19,136 nt of DNA, taken from contig DIME01000124.1 in assembly GCA_002425405.1 (NCBI GenBank), positions 1 to 19,136 on the forward strand. The letters run 5' to 3'. A model generated the notes under the pieces. It saw only the letters and a program-made list of their open reading frames with translations, did no database searches and was not told where the DNA came from. A program made the position numbers and the translations under genes. The stretch is from Candidatus Accumulibacter vicinus (GTDB lineage: Bacteria > Pseudomonadota > Gammaproteobacteria > Burkholderiales > Rhodocyclaceae). Below are positions 6,969-17,002 of this stretch, piece by piece. The stretch's first letter is position 1, and each line of letters opens with the position of its first letter.

Positions 6969-8661
6969 CGCCGTGGCCGGTCATCAGGTGCTGTGGCAGA
7001 TAGCGCAGTGCCGTCATCAGCGGATTCGGCGCGGCCTGACCGAGGCCGCAGATCGACGCATCGCGCATCACCGTGGCCAACTCGTTGAGCAGGTCCAGGT
7101 CGGGTTCGGGTGCAGTGAACAAGGCCAACATCTTCTCGGTGCCGACCCGGCAGGGTGTACATTGGCCGCAACTTTCGTCGGCGAAGAATTCGAGCAGCGC
7201 CTGCACCGCCGCACGCAGGTCATCGCGATCGGAGAGGACGATCACCGCCGCCGAACCGATCAGGCCGCCGACCTTCTCGAGTTCGCCGAACTGCAGCGGC
7301 AGGTCGGCCATGTGCGCCGGCAGAATCCCGCCCGAGGCACCGCCGGGCAGGTAGGCCAGCAGTTGATGACCCTCGGCCATGCCGCCGCAGTAATCGTTGA
7401 TCAGGCGGCGCGCGCTGATTCCTGCCGGTGCCTGCTTGACCCCTGGCTCGCGCACCCGTCCAGAGACCGAGTAACTGCGCAGACCGGCAAAACCCTCACT
7501 GCCCAGCGCGGCGAAGCGGGCGCCTCCGCCGGCGAGAATTCCCGGTACCAGCGCCAGCGTCTCGACATTGTTGACCAAAGTCGGCCGCCCGAAAAGTCCG
7601 GCCTCGGCGACGTAAGGGGGGCGCTGCCTCGGGTAGCCGCGCTTGCCCTCGATCGATTCGATCAGCGCCGATTCCTCGCCGCAGATATAGGCACCGGCGC
7701 CACGGCGCAACTCGATGAAGCCCGCTTCGACAAGTTTCAGCCGTTCGAGCAAGACGATCTCGCGGGTCAGTATGGCGTGCGCGGCAGGGTATTCGTCGCG
7801 CAGGTAGATCCAGCAGTGGTCAGCGCCGATACAACTGGCCGCCAGCAGCAGGCCTTCGAGGAACTGGTGTGGCTGCTGTTCCAGGATCAGGCGGTCCTTG
7901 AAAGTGCCCGGTTCGCCCTCATCGGCGTTGCAGACCAGGAAGCGCGGTGCCGGCGCATGGCTGACCAGTCGCCATTTTCGAGCGCTCGGAAAGCCGGCGC
8001 CGCCCATCCCGCGCAGCCCCGCCGCTTCGACTTCGTCAAGTACCGTCTCGGTCGACAACGCGCCGTTGCGCAGCGCCTGCAGTGGCTGGTAGCCGCCGCG
8101 TGCGCGGTAGGCGTCGAAACTCTCGCTGGCGACCGGGAGCGGGGTCAGGACCCCTGCCTCGATCAGCGCGAGCACCTCTGTGGTGCTCGCCCGATCGGCA
8201 TGGCGCTTGCCGACCTGGACCACGGGCGCGAGGTCGCAGCGACCCATGCAGGGTGCCCGCAGAACTCTGGCGCGCACCGGCGGGAGCAATTCGCGCAGCG
8301 ACGCCGTCAGTGGCAGGGCACCCTGCAGCCGGCAAGCGAGGCCGTCACAGACCCGGACCGCGAGCGCTGGCGCCGGATCGCCATCGTCACAAAGATCGAA
8401 ATGGGCGTAGAAAGTGGCCGTCTCATAGACTTCGGCAACGCCGATTCCCAGCAAGTCGGCCAGCACCACGAGGTCTCCCGAGCGCAGGCAGGCGTGCTCG
8501 TCCTGCAATCGATGCAGATGTTCCAGCAACAGGTCGCGGCGCAGGGGCAAATCGGCCAGCAGCTTCGCGACGGCGTCACGCCGGTCGGCATCGACCCGTC
8601 GGCCCTGGCGCTGCCCATATCCCTTGCGCCGCCCTGCGACGGACTCTTCGTGACTGTTCAT
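6961..8661 (-). CDS. fdsB: NAD-linked formate dehydrogenase, diaphorase beta subunit (NuoE-NuoF fusion)
   Basis: A 566-residue NADH-dehydrogenase-like subunit that takes electrons from FdsA and reduces NAD+. Residues about 25-170 form a complete NuoE-type domain: the helical part (EVYETATFYAHF, 77-88) and a thioredoxin-like [2Fe-2S] site with C105, C110, C138, C142 (C-x4-C and C-x3-C). Residues about 180-566 are NuoF: FMN-binding GLRGMGGAGFPSARKW (215-230), NAD/FMN segments ADEGEPGTFKDR (246-257) and GAYICGEES (323-331), and a [4Fe-4S] site CGQCTPC (498-504) plus C538. The fusion resembles the two-subunit tungsten enzyme FDH1 of Methylorubrum extorquens (beta of about 570 residues) more than the fdsGBACD operon of Cupriavidus, where FdsG is separate. 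No fdsG or fdsD is present here. ATG 8661 has GGGA about 9 bases upstream. It is the first gene of the operon, divergent from a penicillin-binding protein gene. Confidence 0.92.
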   Translation of the reverse strand: MNSHEESVAGRRKGYGQRQGRRVDADRRDAVAKLLADLPLRRDLLLEHLHRLQDEHACLRSGDLVVLADLLGIGVAEVYETATFYAHFDLCDDGDPAPALAVRVCDGLACRLQGALPLTASLRELLPPVRARVLRAPCMGRCDLAPVVQVGKRHADRASTTEVLALIEAGVLTPLPVASESFDAYRARGGYQPLQALRNGALSTETVLDEVEAAGLRGMGGAGFPSARKWRLVSHAPAPRFLVCNADEGEPGTFKDRLILEQQPHQFLEGLLLAASCIGADHCWIYLRDEYPAAHAILTREIVLLERLKLVEAGFIELRRGAGAYICGEESALIESIEGKRGYPRQRPPYVAEAGLFGRPTLVNNVETLALVPGILAGGGARFAALGSEGFAGLRSYSVSGRVREPGVKQAPAGISARRLINDYCGGMAEGHQLLAYLPGGASGGILPAHMADLPLQFGELEKVGGLIGSAAVIVLSDRDDLRAAVQALLEFFADESCGQCTPCRVGTEKMLALFTAPEPDLDLLNELATVMRDASICGLGQAAPNPLMTALRYLPQHLMTGHGDD

Positions 8662-8779
8662 GCACTGGTTTCCCGGTTTGAGGTATGCTCAACCGCATGC
8701 CCATCTCGCCAGCGGACATCATATTACATTCTCTTACACGCTTGCGCACAAGCCCGTTCGGGCCTGAAATGAACCCTTC
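8662..8779. promoter_or_regulatory. divergent control region between fdsB and a class A PBP gene, with inverted repeats
   Basis: This 118-bp gap must hold promoters for both directions. An imperfect inverted repeat GGTTTGAG-GTATG-CTCAACC (8675-8694) lies just upstream of the fdsB start and could be an operator. Nearer the PBP gene are GCTTG-CGCA-CAAGC and GCCCG-TT-CGGGC arms, around 8740-8764. On the minus strand TTGTGC, 19 bases, TAATAT is a marginal promoter candidate. No consensus sigma54 site was seen. All assignments are by eye. Confidence 0.35.
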
Positions 8780-11116
8780 ATGGCATCAATACGCTCCCTG
8801 GTCGGCGAACTGAAACAGTCGGCAAACCGGCTTGCCCCGAGCCTTTTCGCCTGCCTCTCCGGCACGCCCTACCATCCCACCCGGCGCGGGGTGATCCGGG
8901 CGCTGGTGGCGGTGCCCGCCCTGTTGCTGCTCTATGTGCTGATCCTGATCCCCTTCACGCCAAGCATCAGCAGCATCCGCAAAGCGTCATCCGAACAACC
9001 GGCTCAGATCCTGTCAACAGATGGCAAGAAACTCGCCGAGTTCAAGCAATCCAACCGGCAATGGGTCGCGCTCTCCGGGATTTCGCCGCATGTCATCGAC
9101 GCCCTGATCGCCACGGAAGATCATCGCTTTTATGCACATTTCGGTCTCGACTGGCGACGCACCGCAGCTGCCGCGCTCAACAGCCTAAGCGGCGATCGCC
9201 AGGGGGGTTCGACCCTCACGCAGCAGTTGGCCCGCAACCTCTACCCGGAAGCGATCGGCCGGGCCCCGACGCTGACGCGCAAGCTCAAGGAAGCCATCAC
9301 GGCGTTGAAGATCGAGGCCATCCACAGCAAGGACGAGATCCTCGAGACCTACCTCAACACCGTGCCCTTCCTCTATAACGCCTACGGCATCGAGATGGCG
9401 GCGCGCACCTATTTCGATACCTCGGCCGACCAGCTCGATGTACTGCAAAGCGCCACGCTGGTCGGCATGCTCAAGGGCAACAGCTACTACAACCCGGTGC
9501 TCAATCCCGAGCGAGCCTTGCAGCGCCGCAACACGGTACTGAAACAGATGGTCAAGCGCGAGAAATTAACCACGAAACAGTTCGACGCGCTCAGCACGAA
9601 GCCCTTGCGTATCGACTTCGAGCGACAGACGGAGCCCCCGGGGCCGGCACCGCATTTCGCCAGGCAACTGCGCAAGTGGCTGATTGCCTGGGCCGACCGT
9701 AACGACTACAGCATCTACGGCGACGGCCTGGTGGTACGCACGACCATCGATTCCCGGCTGCAGGCGGCGGCCAACCAGGCTGTGATGCGCCAGGGCAACA
9801 GCTTGCAGAACATCGCCAACGCGATCTGGGGAAAGCGCTCGGCGTGGAGCAGCGACTCCAGCCTGGTCCAGGCCTTCATCCGCGAATCGCCGGAATACGC
9901 CGCCGCCATCGCCAAAGGCCGGACGCCTGAGCAGGCCATGCAGGAATTGTCGGCCGACAAGACCTTCATGCGCGCGCTGCACCGGCAAAAGACGCAGATC
10001 CAGATCGGTTTTCTGGCCATCGATCCGCGCAACGGCCACGTCAAGGCCTGGGTCGGCAGTCGCGACTTCGAGCAGGAGGCCTTCGACCATGTGCAGCAGG
10101 CACGTCGCCAACCCGGCTCGACCTTCAAACCCTTTGTTTACGGCGAAGCGTACCGCCAGGGTGCCAGCCCGAACGACCGATTGATCGACCAGGCGGTGGA
10201 AATCGACATCGGCGACACCGAGGTCTGGCGGCCCACCGATAGCGGGCCGCCAAGCGGCGAGGCGATGACCCTGAGCGATGGACTCGCCTACTCGAAGAAC
10301 ACCATCACCGCGCAACTCATCCAGCAAGTCGGCCCCGCCAAGGTGGCCAGACTCGCCCGCCAGATGGGCGTGCGCCAGAGCAAGCTCGAAACCGTGCCAT
10401 CGCTGGCCCTGGGCACCAGCCCCGTCACCCTCAAGGAAATGGTTACCGCCTACGGGACGATCGCCAATGGCGGTGGCTACCTCGAACCGCTGCTGGTCAG
10501 CCGCATCGAAGACCGCGACGGGCGGGTCATCGAAGAATTCAGCCCGCAAGACCCCGATATCGCGCTCGAACGCGACGTCACTTACACGCTGCTCGACAAC
10601 CTGCGCGGCGCAATCAATCGCGGCACCGGCAGAGATATCCGCAACCGCTATGGCATCCGCGCCGACGTGGCGGGCAAGACCGGGACAACGCAGGACAACG
10701 CGGACGGCTGGTTCATCCTGATGCACCGGCAGTTGGTCGCCGGCGCATGGGTCGGTTTCAACGACAGTCGCGTCACGCTGCGCAGCGACTACTGGGGTCA
10801 GGGGGCGCACAGCGCCCTGCCGGTGGTCGGCGATTTCTTCCGGAACGCCTTGCGCGCTCGCCTCATCGATCCACGTGCCCGCTTCGCCACACCAGAAGAC
10901 ACCGGCCTCTGGGCACGCATCAAGGGCTGGTTCCGGGGCCTCCTGTCGCAAGAGCCCGTCGCCGAACCCAAGCCGCAGCGGATCGTCAAACCCGCCCGAA
11001 AACAGGAACCTCCCCAAGAACCGGCAACGCCTGCGCCGGTCGAATTGCCCCCTCAACCGCCGGACGATCCGCTACAGGAGAAGATCGATCAGATCATCAA
11101 TCAGGATCAGTTCTGA
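8780..11116 (+). CDS. class A penicillin-binding protein (PBP1A family), bifunctional transglycosylase/transpeptidase
   Basis: A 778-residue inner-membrane enzyme that polymerises and cross-links peptidoglycan in the periplasm. It has a cytoplasmic N-terminus, one transmembrane anchor (about residues 41-60), a GT51 glycosyltransferase domain with catalytic Glu113 in ATEDHRFYAHFGLD and the GGSTLTQQLARNLY block (142-155), and a transpeptidase domain with all three penicillin-binding motifs: S447-x-x-K450 (PGSTFK), S505-K-N507 and K633-T-G-T636. A segment of about 70 residues between the domains (about 330-400) is longer than in a minimal PBP. The C-terminus (about 725-765) is rich in Pro, Glu and Lys and looks disordered. 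The neighbourhood is not the pilMNOPQ context usual for the housekeeping mrcA/ponA of this group, so it may be a second class A PBP. The ATG at 8780 has no good Shine-Dalgarno; it is favoured because no other start precedes the cytoplasmic tail in frame. Confidence 0.92.
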   Translation: MASIRSLVGELKQSANRLAPSLFACLSGTPYHPTRRGVIRALVAVPALLLLYVLILIPFTPSISSIRKASSEQPAQILSTDGKKLAEFKQSNRQWVALSGISPHVIDALIATEDHRFYAHFGLDWRRTAAAALNSLSGDRQGGSTLTQQLARNLYPEAIGRAPTLTRKLKEAITALKIEAIHSKDEILETYLNTVPFLYNAYGIEMAARTYFDTSADQLDVLQSATLVGMLKGNSYYNPVLNPERALQRRNTVLKQMVKREKLTTKQFDALSTKPLRIDFERQTEPPGPAPHFARQLRKWLIAWADRNDYSIYGDGLVVRTTIDSRLQAAANQAVMRQGNSLQNIANAIWGKRSAWSSDSSLVQAFIRESPEYAAAIAKGRTPEQAMQELSADKTFMRALHRQKTQIQIGFLAIDPRNGHVKAWVGSRDFEQEAFDHVQQARRQPGSTFKPFVYGEAYRQGASPNDRLIDQAVEIDIGDTEVWRPTDSGPPSGEAMTLSDGLAYSKNTITAQLIQQVGPAKVARLARQMGVRQSKLETVPSLALGTSPVTLKEMVTAYGTIANGGGYLEPLLVSRIEDRDGRVIEEFSPQDPDIALERDVTYTLLDNLRGAINRGTGRDIRNRYGIRADVAGKTGTTQDNADGWFILMHRQLVAGAWVGFNDSRVTLRSDYWGQGAHSALPVVGDFFRNALRARLIDPRARFATPEDTGLWARIKGWFRGLLSQEPVAEPKPQRIVKPARKQEPPQEPATPAPVELPPQPPDDPLQEKIDQIINQDQF

Positions 11117-11161
11117 ATTACTACAATTATATGGTTACGGGGAATTTGGCAATATCCCATC

Positions 11162-11183
11162 CTCTCCCCCGCAAGTGGGAGGG
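11162..11183. repeat. C/G-rich inverted repeat after the PBP gene
   Basis: CCTCTCCC and GGGAGGG arms pair over 7 bp, with one G-T wobble, around an 8-base loop, 46 bases after the PBP stop codon. No T-run follows, so it is not a textbook intrinsic terminator on the plus strand. CTCTCCC-GCAAG-GGGAG hairpins of this style are common dispersed intergenic elements in many proteobacteria. It may act as an mRNA-end stabiliser or be part of a longer repeat that continues into the 11188-11209 palindrome. Confidence 0.45.
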
Positions 11184-11187
11184 AGAT

Positions 11188-11209
11188 TCGTGAGTCGCTG
11201 ACGCGACTT
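11188..11209. repeat. 22-bp palindromic repeat, copy 1
   Basis: The core AGTCGCTGACGCGACT forms a 6-bp stem (AGTCGC/GCGACT) with loop TGAC and is preceded by TCGTG. The same 22 bases occur at 13675-13696. It sits 30 bases upstream of the RTX gene start, inside that gene's leader or promoter region. Size, palindrome and intergenic location resemble REP-type elements, but the family is not established. Confidence 0.75.
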
Positions 11210-11239
11210 TCAAATAAAATCTCGATAAGGACTCATCAA

Positions 11240-12553
11240 ATGGCGAACTTGAGCTTCTCAACGACCAACTGGGCGGCGTGGTTTGCAACACCCAACCAGC
11301 TTGCACAGCAGCTCTCGCAGTCGATGACGCGGGCAATCGTCCTCCTTGACGATTTAGAAATCGATTCCGAGAGGCTGACTCCAACCACCTATGCGGCGCA
11401 GTTCGACAACCAGGGAACGCTCAACATGAGTGGCCACGGGTTCGATACTGACGTATGGGTCATCGACGAGATCAGATACTCGGACCCCTCCGGCCAGACT
11501 TTTACCTTTGCCGGCAGTCTGCGCGTCGAGAACGACGGTGCAAGCTTCTCTGGAACCCTCTCGAACCTGAGCTTCAGGTTCTTTGACCTCGAAATGTCGG
11601 CCGCGGGAAGCCTCGGCTTCGATACCCGCGGCAATGGTTTCGGCAGCTATCACAGCATCCTGTACAAGCAATCCGGCTGGACATTCGAGTCGGCTGGCAA
11701 CGTGAACTATCAGGGGTTTCAGGCGAGCGGAACACTTGACTATCTGACCGTCACCTCCCCACAGGGAGATCGGTTTTCGGTGAGCAACTCGGCCAAACTC
11801 ACAGCCCCGATTCTCAACGGCATCCAGAGCACGGGCAAGGGCATGGGATTCTTTCTCTCGGAGAGTTTCCTCGACGGCAACGACACCATCACCGCGAGTG
11901 AGCGCAACGACCGGTTCAGCGGATATGCCGGCAACGATGTCTTGCTCGGTGGCGATGGTCATGACACCCTCGCCGGCGGCGCTGGCAATGATACGCTCGA
12001 CGGCGGCAGGGGTGTCGACAGCGCAATGTTCAGCGGCAAGTTCGCCCAATATAGCTGGACCACAACCGGTGACGTCCTCCGGGTCCAGGCGAATGCCGGT
12101 AGCGATGGCATAGACACCCTCAGCGGGATCGAGCGGCTCGGCTTTGCCGACCAGAGTGTGGCGCTCGATGTGGCCAACGGCAACGCCGGCACCACCGCCA
12201 GAATCCTGGGCGTGGTCTTCGGACCGTCATTCGTCACCAACAAGGCTTACGCGGGCATTGCGCTCTCCTTGCTCGACGGCGGCATGAGCTGCGACGATCT
12301 CATCGCACTGGCGCTGCGGGTGAAGCTTGGCGAACATTATTCCAATGCGGCAGAAGTGGAAGCCCTTTATCAGAACCTCTTCGGCCATGCACCGACCACC
12401 GCCGAAGTGACTTTCTGGTCCGCTGCCATCAATGCAGGCCAATTCTCCCAAGTGTCCCTTGCCAAGGCTGCCGCCAATCTCGATATCAATGCTGTCAACA
12501 TCGACCTTGTTGGCCTGATGCAGACCGGGCTGGGCTACCTGCCATTCACTTGA
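11240..12553 (+). CDS. RTX calcium-binding repeat protein with DUF4214-like C-terminus, probable type I secretion substrate
   Basis: A 437-residue protein. It lacks a Sec signal peptide, as expected for a type I (ABC) secretion substrate with a C-terminal signal. Residues 1-205 form a domain I do not recognise, rich in Ser, Thr, Gly and Phe with alternating beta-like segments. A short RTX block follows (about 211-260) with GGxGxD-type nonapeptides: YAGNDVLLGGDGHDTLAGG and AGNDTLDGG; these bind Ca2+ and fold outside the cell. Residues about 318-437 resemble the tail found in many RTX/DUF4214 proteins: RILGVVFGPSFVTNKAYAGI, LSLLDGGMS, then LYQNLFGHAPTTAEVTFW. AAGGA lies 8 bases before the ATG, a good ribosome binding site. 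No ABC transporter, membrane-fusion protein or TolC gene is in the window, so the exporter must be elsewhere. A surface adhesin, biofilm-matrix or S-layer-like role is possible but not shown. Confidence 0.85.
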   Translation: MANLSFSTTNWAAWFATPNQLAQQLSQSMTRAIVLLDDLEIDSERLTPTTYAAQFDNQGTLNMSGHGFDTDVWVIDEIRYSDPSGQTFTFAGSLRVENDGASFSGTLSNLSFRFFDLEMSAAGSLGFDTRGNGFGSYHSILYKQSGWTFESAGNVNYQGFQASGTLDYLTVTSPQGDRFSVSNSAKLTAPILNGIQSTGKGMGFFLSESFLDGNDTITASERNDRFSGYAGNDVLLGGDGHDTLAGGAGNDTLDGGRGVDSAMFSGKFAQYSWTTTGDVLRVQANAGSDGIDTLSGIERLGFADQSVALDVANGNAGTTARILGVVFGPSFVTNKAYAGIALSLLDGGMSCDDLIALALRVKLGEHYSNAAEVEALYQNLFGHAPTTAEVTFWSAAINAGQFSQVSLAKAAANLDINAVNIDLVGLMQTGLGYLPFT

Positions 12554-12673
12554 AAACAAGACGGACCAACATACCGAATTGTTCGTGACGCGGCTCTCAC
12601 CCTGGAACGGTTTCTGCAACTTCTGCAGGTACCAGCCCAACCCGGCGCTCAATACGGCTGCTACGCGTGACCT

Positions 12674-13567
12674 CTACGGTGCGCCCAGCACGCGCCGCGG
12701 CTGCAGCCGACCTGCGTCATCGAGTTCGCCGAGACCGAGAAGCTGATTCCCAGAATAAACTCGGCATCGCCCTGGCGGACTGACGACGCAGACTGGATTA
12801 CCATGGACAAAGCGCCGACCTGCCGCATGGTCCAGATGAACTGCCGGCAGGCTCTGCAACAGTGCGTCCGGCGGTAGCAGCCAGTCTGCACGGGCTTCTT
12901 CGGCCAGCGCAGCCAGTTGGTCGAGCGTTACCGCATCGATAATCCGCAACGGGCCGACGGCGACCCGACGCAGGACCGTCAGATGCGCGCCGCAAGCGAG
13001 CGCCGCGCCGAGATCCTCGGCCAGGCTGCGAATATAGGTGCCCTTGCTGCAGGCGACCCGCAGACGACAGCGGTCCTGCGAGAAATCAAGCAGCCACAGT
13101 TCGTGGATCGTTACCGCGCGTGCCTCGCGCTCGACTTCAATCCCCTGTCGCGCCAGTTCGTAGAGCGGTCGGCCGTTGCGCTTGAGCGCCGAGTACATCG
13201 GTGGGATCTGGAGAATCGGACCGCGGAAACGGTTCAACGCGGCTTCGAGTTCGGCGCGCCCGAAGGTCACCGGGGACTGCATCACGACCATACCGTCGGC
13301 ATCGCCGGTATCGGTCCGGATACCGAACAGGAGTTCCGCTTCGTAGGTCTTGTCGGCTGCCAGCAGATCGACCGAGAACTTGGTCGCTTCGCCGAAACAG
13401 AGCGGCAGCAGCCCGCTGGCCATGGGATCGAGCGTGCCGGAGTGCCCGGCCTTGGCTGCCGAAAAAAGCCGCCTGGCCGCCTGCAGCGCCGAGTTCGAGG
13501 ACATGCCGGTCGGCTTGTCAAGGAGCAACACGCCGTCGACACGGCGCCAGCTCTTCCTAACGGTCAT
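12674..13567 (-). CDS. truB: tRNA pseudouridine(55) synthase TruB
   Basis: TruB converts U55 of the T-loop of tRNAs to pseudouridine and also acts as a tRNA-folding chaperone. The N-terminal RRVDGVLLLDKPTGMSSN block and the catalytic motif GHSGTLDPMASG are clear; the nucleophile is Asp47 counted from the ATG chosen here. Further family blocks are DKTYEAE, IPPMYSALKRNGRPLYELAR and RVACSKGTYIRSLAEDLG. The C-terminal part (about 225-297) is a PUA-like domain. At 297 residues the length is normal. An in-frame GTG at 13582 would add five residues, but its AGGGG touches the start codon with no spacing, whereas the ATG at 13567 has GGA six bases upstream and was preferred. It is the last gene of the rimP-nusA-infB-rbfA cluster but is set off from rbfA by about 145 bp holding palindromes. 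It converges on the RTX gene across 120 bp. Confidence 0.95.
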   Translation of the reverse strand: MTVRKSWRRVDGVLLLDKPTGMSSNSALQAARRLFSAAKAGHSGTLDPMASGLLPLCFGEATKFSVDLLAADKTYEAELLFGIRTDTGDADGMVVMQSPVTFGRAELEAALNRFRGPILQIPPMYSALKRNGRPLYELARQGIEVEREARAVTIHELWLLDFSQDRCRLRVACSKGTYIRSLAEDLGAALACGAHLTVLRRVAVGPLRIIDAVTLDQLAALAEEARADWLLPPDALLQSLPAVHLDHAAGRRFVHGNPVCVVSPPGRCRVYSGNQLLGLGELDDAGRLQPRRVLGAP

Positions 13568-13641
13568 GCCTTTTCCAGGCACCCCTGATCATGCAAGTCA
13601 TGACCGTTTCCCTCCCTTGCATGCCGGAATCGTTCGCTGGG

Positions 13642-13659
13642 CGCAGAGCATGCTCTGCG
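13642..13659. repeat. 18-bp perfect palindrome in the rbfA-truB gap
   Basis: CGCAGAGCATGCTCTGCG equals its own reverse complement over all 18 bases. As RNA it would form a hairpin only with a reduced stem, since there is no loop; as DNA it is a dyad that a dimeric protein could bind. It lies 75-92 bases upstream of the chosen truB start and 16 bases from the 22-bp repeat copy. Confidence 0.7.
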
Positions 13660-13674
13660 AATTCTTCATCTCAC

Positions 13675-13696
13675 TCGTGAGTCGCTGACGCGACTT
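13675..13696. repeat. 22-bp palindromic repeat, copy 2
   Basis: Identical over 22 bases to 11188-11209, including the AGTCGCTGACGCGACT stem-loop core; flanking sequence differs on both sides. It lies just downstream of the rbfA stop codon, in the rbfA-truB intergenic region. Being in a transcribed gap, it could form an RNA hairpin that protects or separates messages, but that is inference. Confidence 0.75.
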
Positions 13697-13712
13697 GCAG
13701 ATTAGGCCCAAC

Positions 13713-14099
13713 TCAGGCCTGGTCCGGTTCTTCGCGGTGATCCGAGATCGCCGCCGCCTCGCTGATCAGCTTCGAGATCTGTGCACCACGCTCCAGCGAG
13801 TCGTCGAAAACGAAATGCAGTTGCGGGATCATGTGAATGCTGATGCGCTTGCCCAGCTCGCTGCGCAGAAACCCGGAAGCCTGCTGCAGGCCGGCCTGCA
13901 CCGAGTCGAGCGTGTCGCTACCCGCCATGCTGCTGAAGTATACCTTGGCATGCGCGTAGTCCGGACTGACCTCGACCTCGGTGAGGCTGATCATGCCGAC
14001 GCGGGGATCCTTGAGTTCACTCCTGATGATCTCGGCAAGCTCACGCCGGATCTGTTCCGAAACCCGGTCGCGCCGTGAAAATCCCTTGTTCGAAGACAC
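13713..14099 (-). CDS. rbfA: 30S ribosome-binding factor RbfA
   Basis: RbfA binds the immature 30S subunit near the 5' end of 16S rRNA and assists late maturation and cold adaptation. The 128-residue product has the single KH-like fold. Visible blocks are a RRDRVSEQIRRELAEIIRSELKDPRVG stretch (9-35), VEVSPDYAHAKVYFS (42-56) and an IHMIPQLHFVFDDS stretch (88-101); length is typical. The start codon is GTG at 14099, immediately after the infB TAA (TAAGTG); no other start precedes the conserved helix, so the GTG is firm and translation is likely coupled to infB. The acidic tail (DHREEPDQA) is probably disordered. Confidence 0.95.
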   Translation of the reverse strand: MSSNKGFSRRDRVSEQIRRELAEIIRSELKDPRVGMISLTEVEVSPDYAHAKVYFSSMAGSDTLDSVQAGLQQASGFLRSELGKRISIHMIPQLHFVFDDSLERGAQISKLISEAAAISDHREEPDQA

Positions 14100-16982
<2,883 letters not shown>

Positions 16983-17002
16983 GTGAATTCCTCTTTCCCC
17001 GC

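Noticed and set aside
4698..7088. Open frame of 796 codons on the plus strand opposite fdsA
   Set aside because: Compositional shadow of fdsA: very rich in Arg, Ala, His and Gln, with no motif, while fdsA shows every expected cluster and active-site residue.
8750..8766. GCCCG-TT-CGGGC arms before the PBP gene as a terminator
   Set aside because: A two-base loop and no following T-run; recorded only as part of the divergent region.
6865..8772. Open frame of 635 codons on the plus strand opposite fdsB
   Set aside because: Shadow of fdsB with no recognisable domain; the minus-strand NuoE-NuoF reading is unambiguous.
12614..12628. CTGCA-ACTTC-TGCAG hairpin between the RTX gene and truB as a bidirectional terminator
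   Set aside because: The stem is only 5 bp with modest GC and no T-run on either strand; not enough to call a terminator.
13580..13582. GTG at 13582 as the truB start
   Set aside because: Adds only five residues and has no correctly spaced ribosome binding site; the ATG at 13567 fits better, though the GTG cannot be excluded.
11188..13696. The two 22-bp repeats as ends of a transposon carrying the RTX gene and truB
   Set aside because: The copies are in direct or symmetrical palindromic form, there is no transposase or target duplication, and essential-type operon genes lie between them in the expected order.
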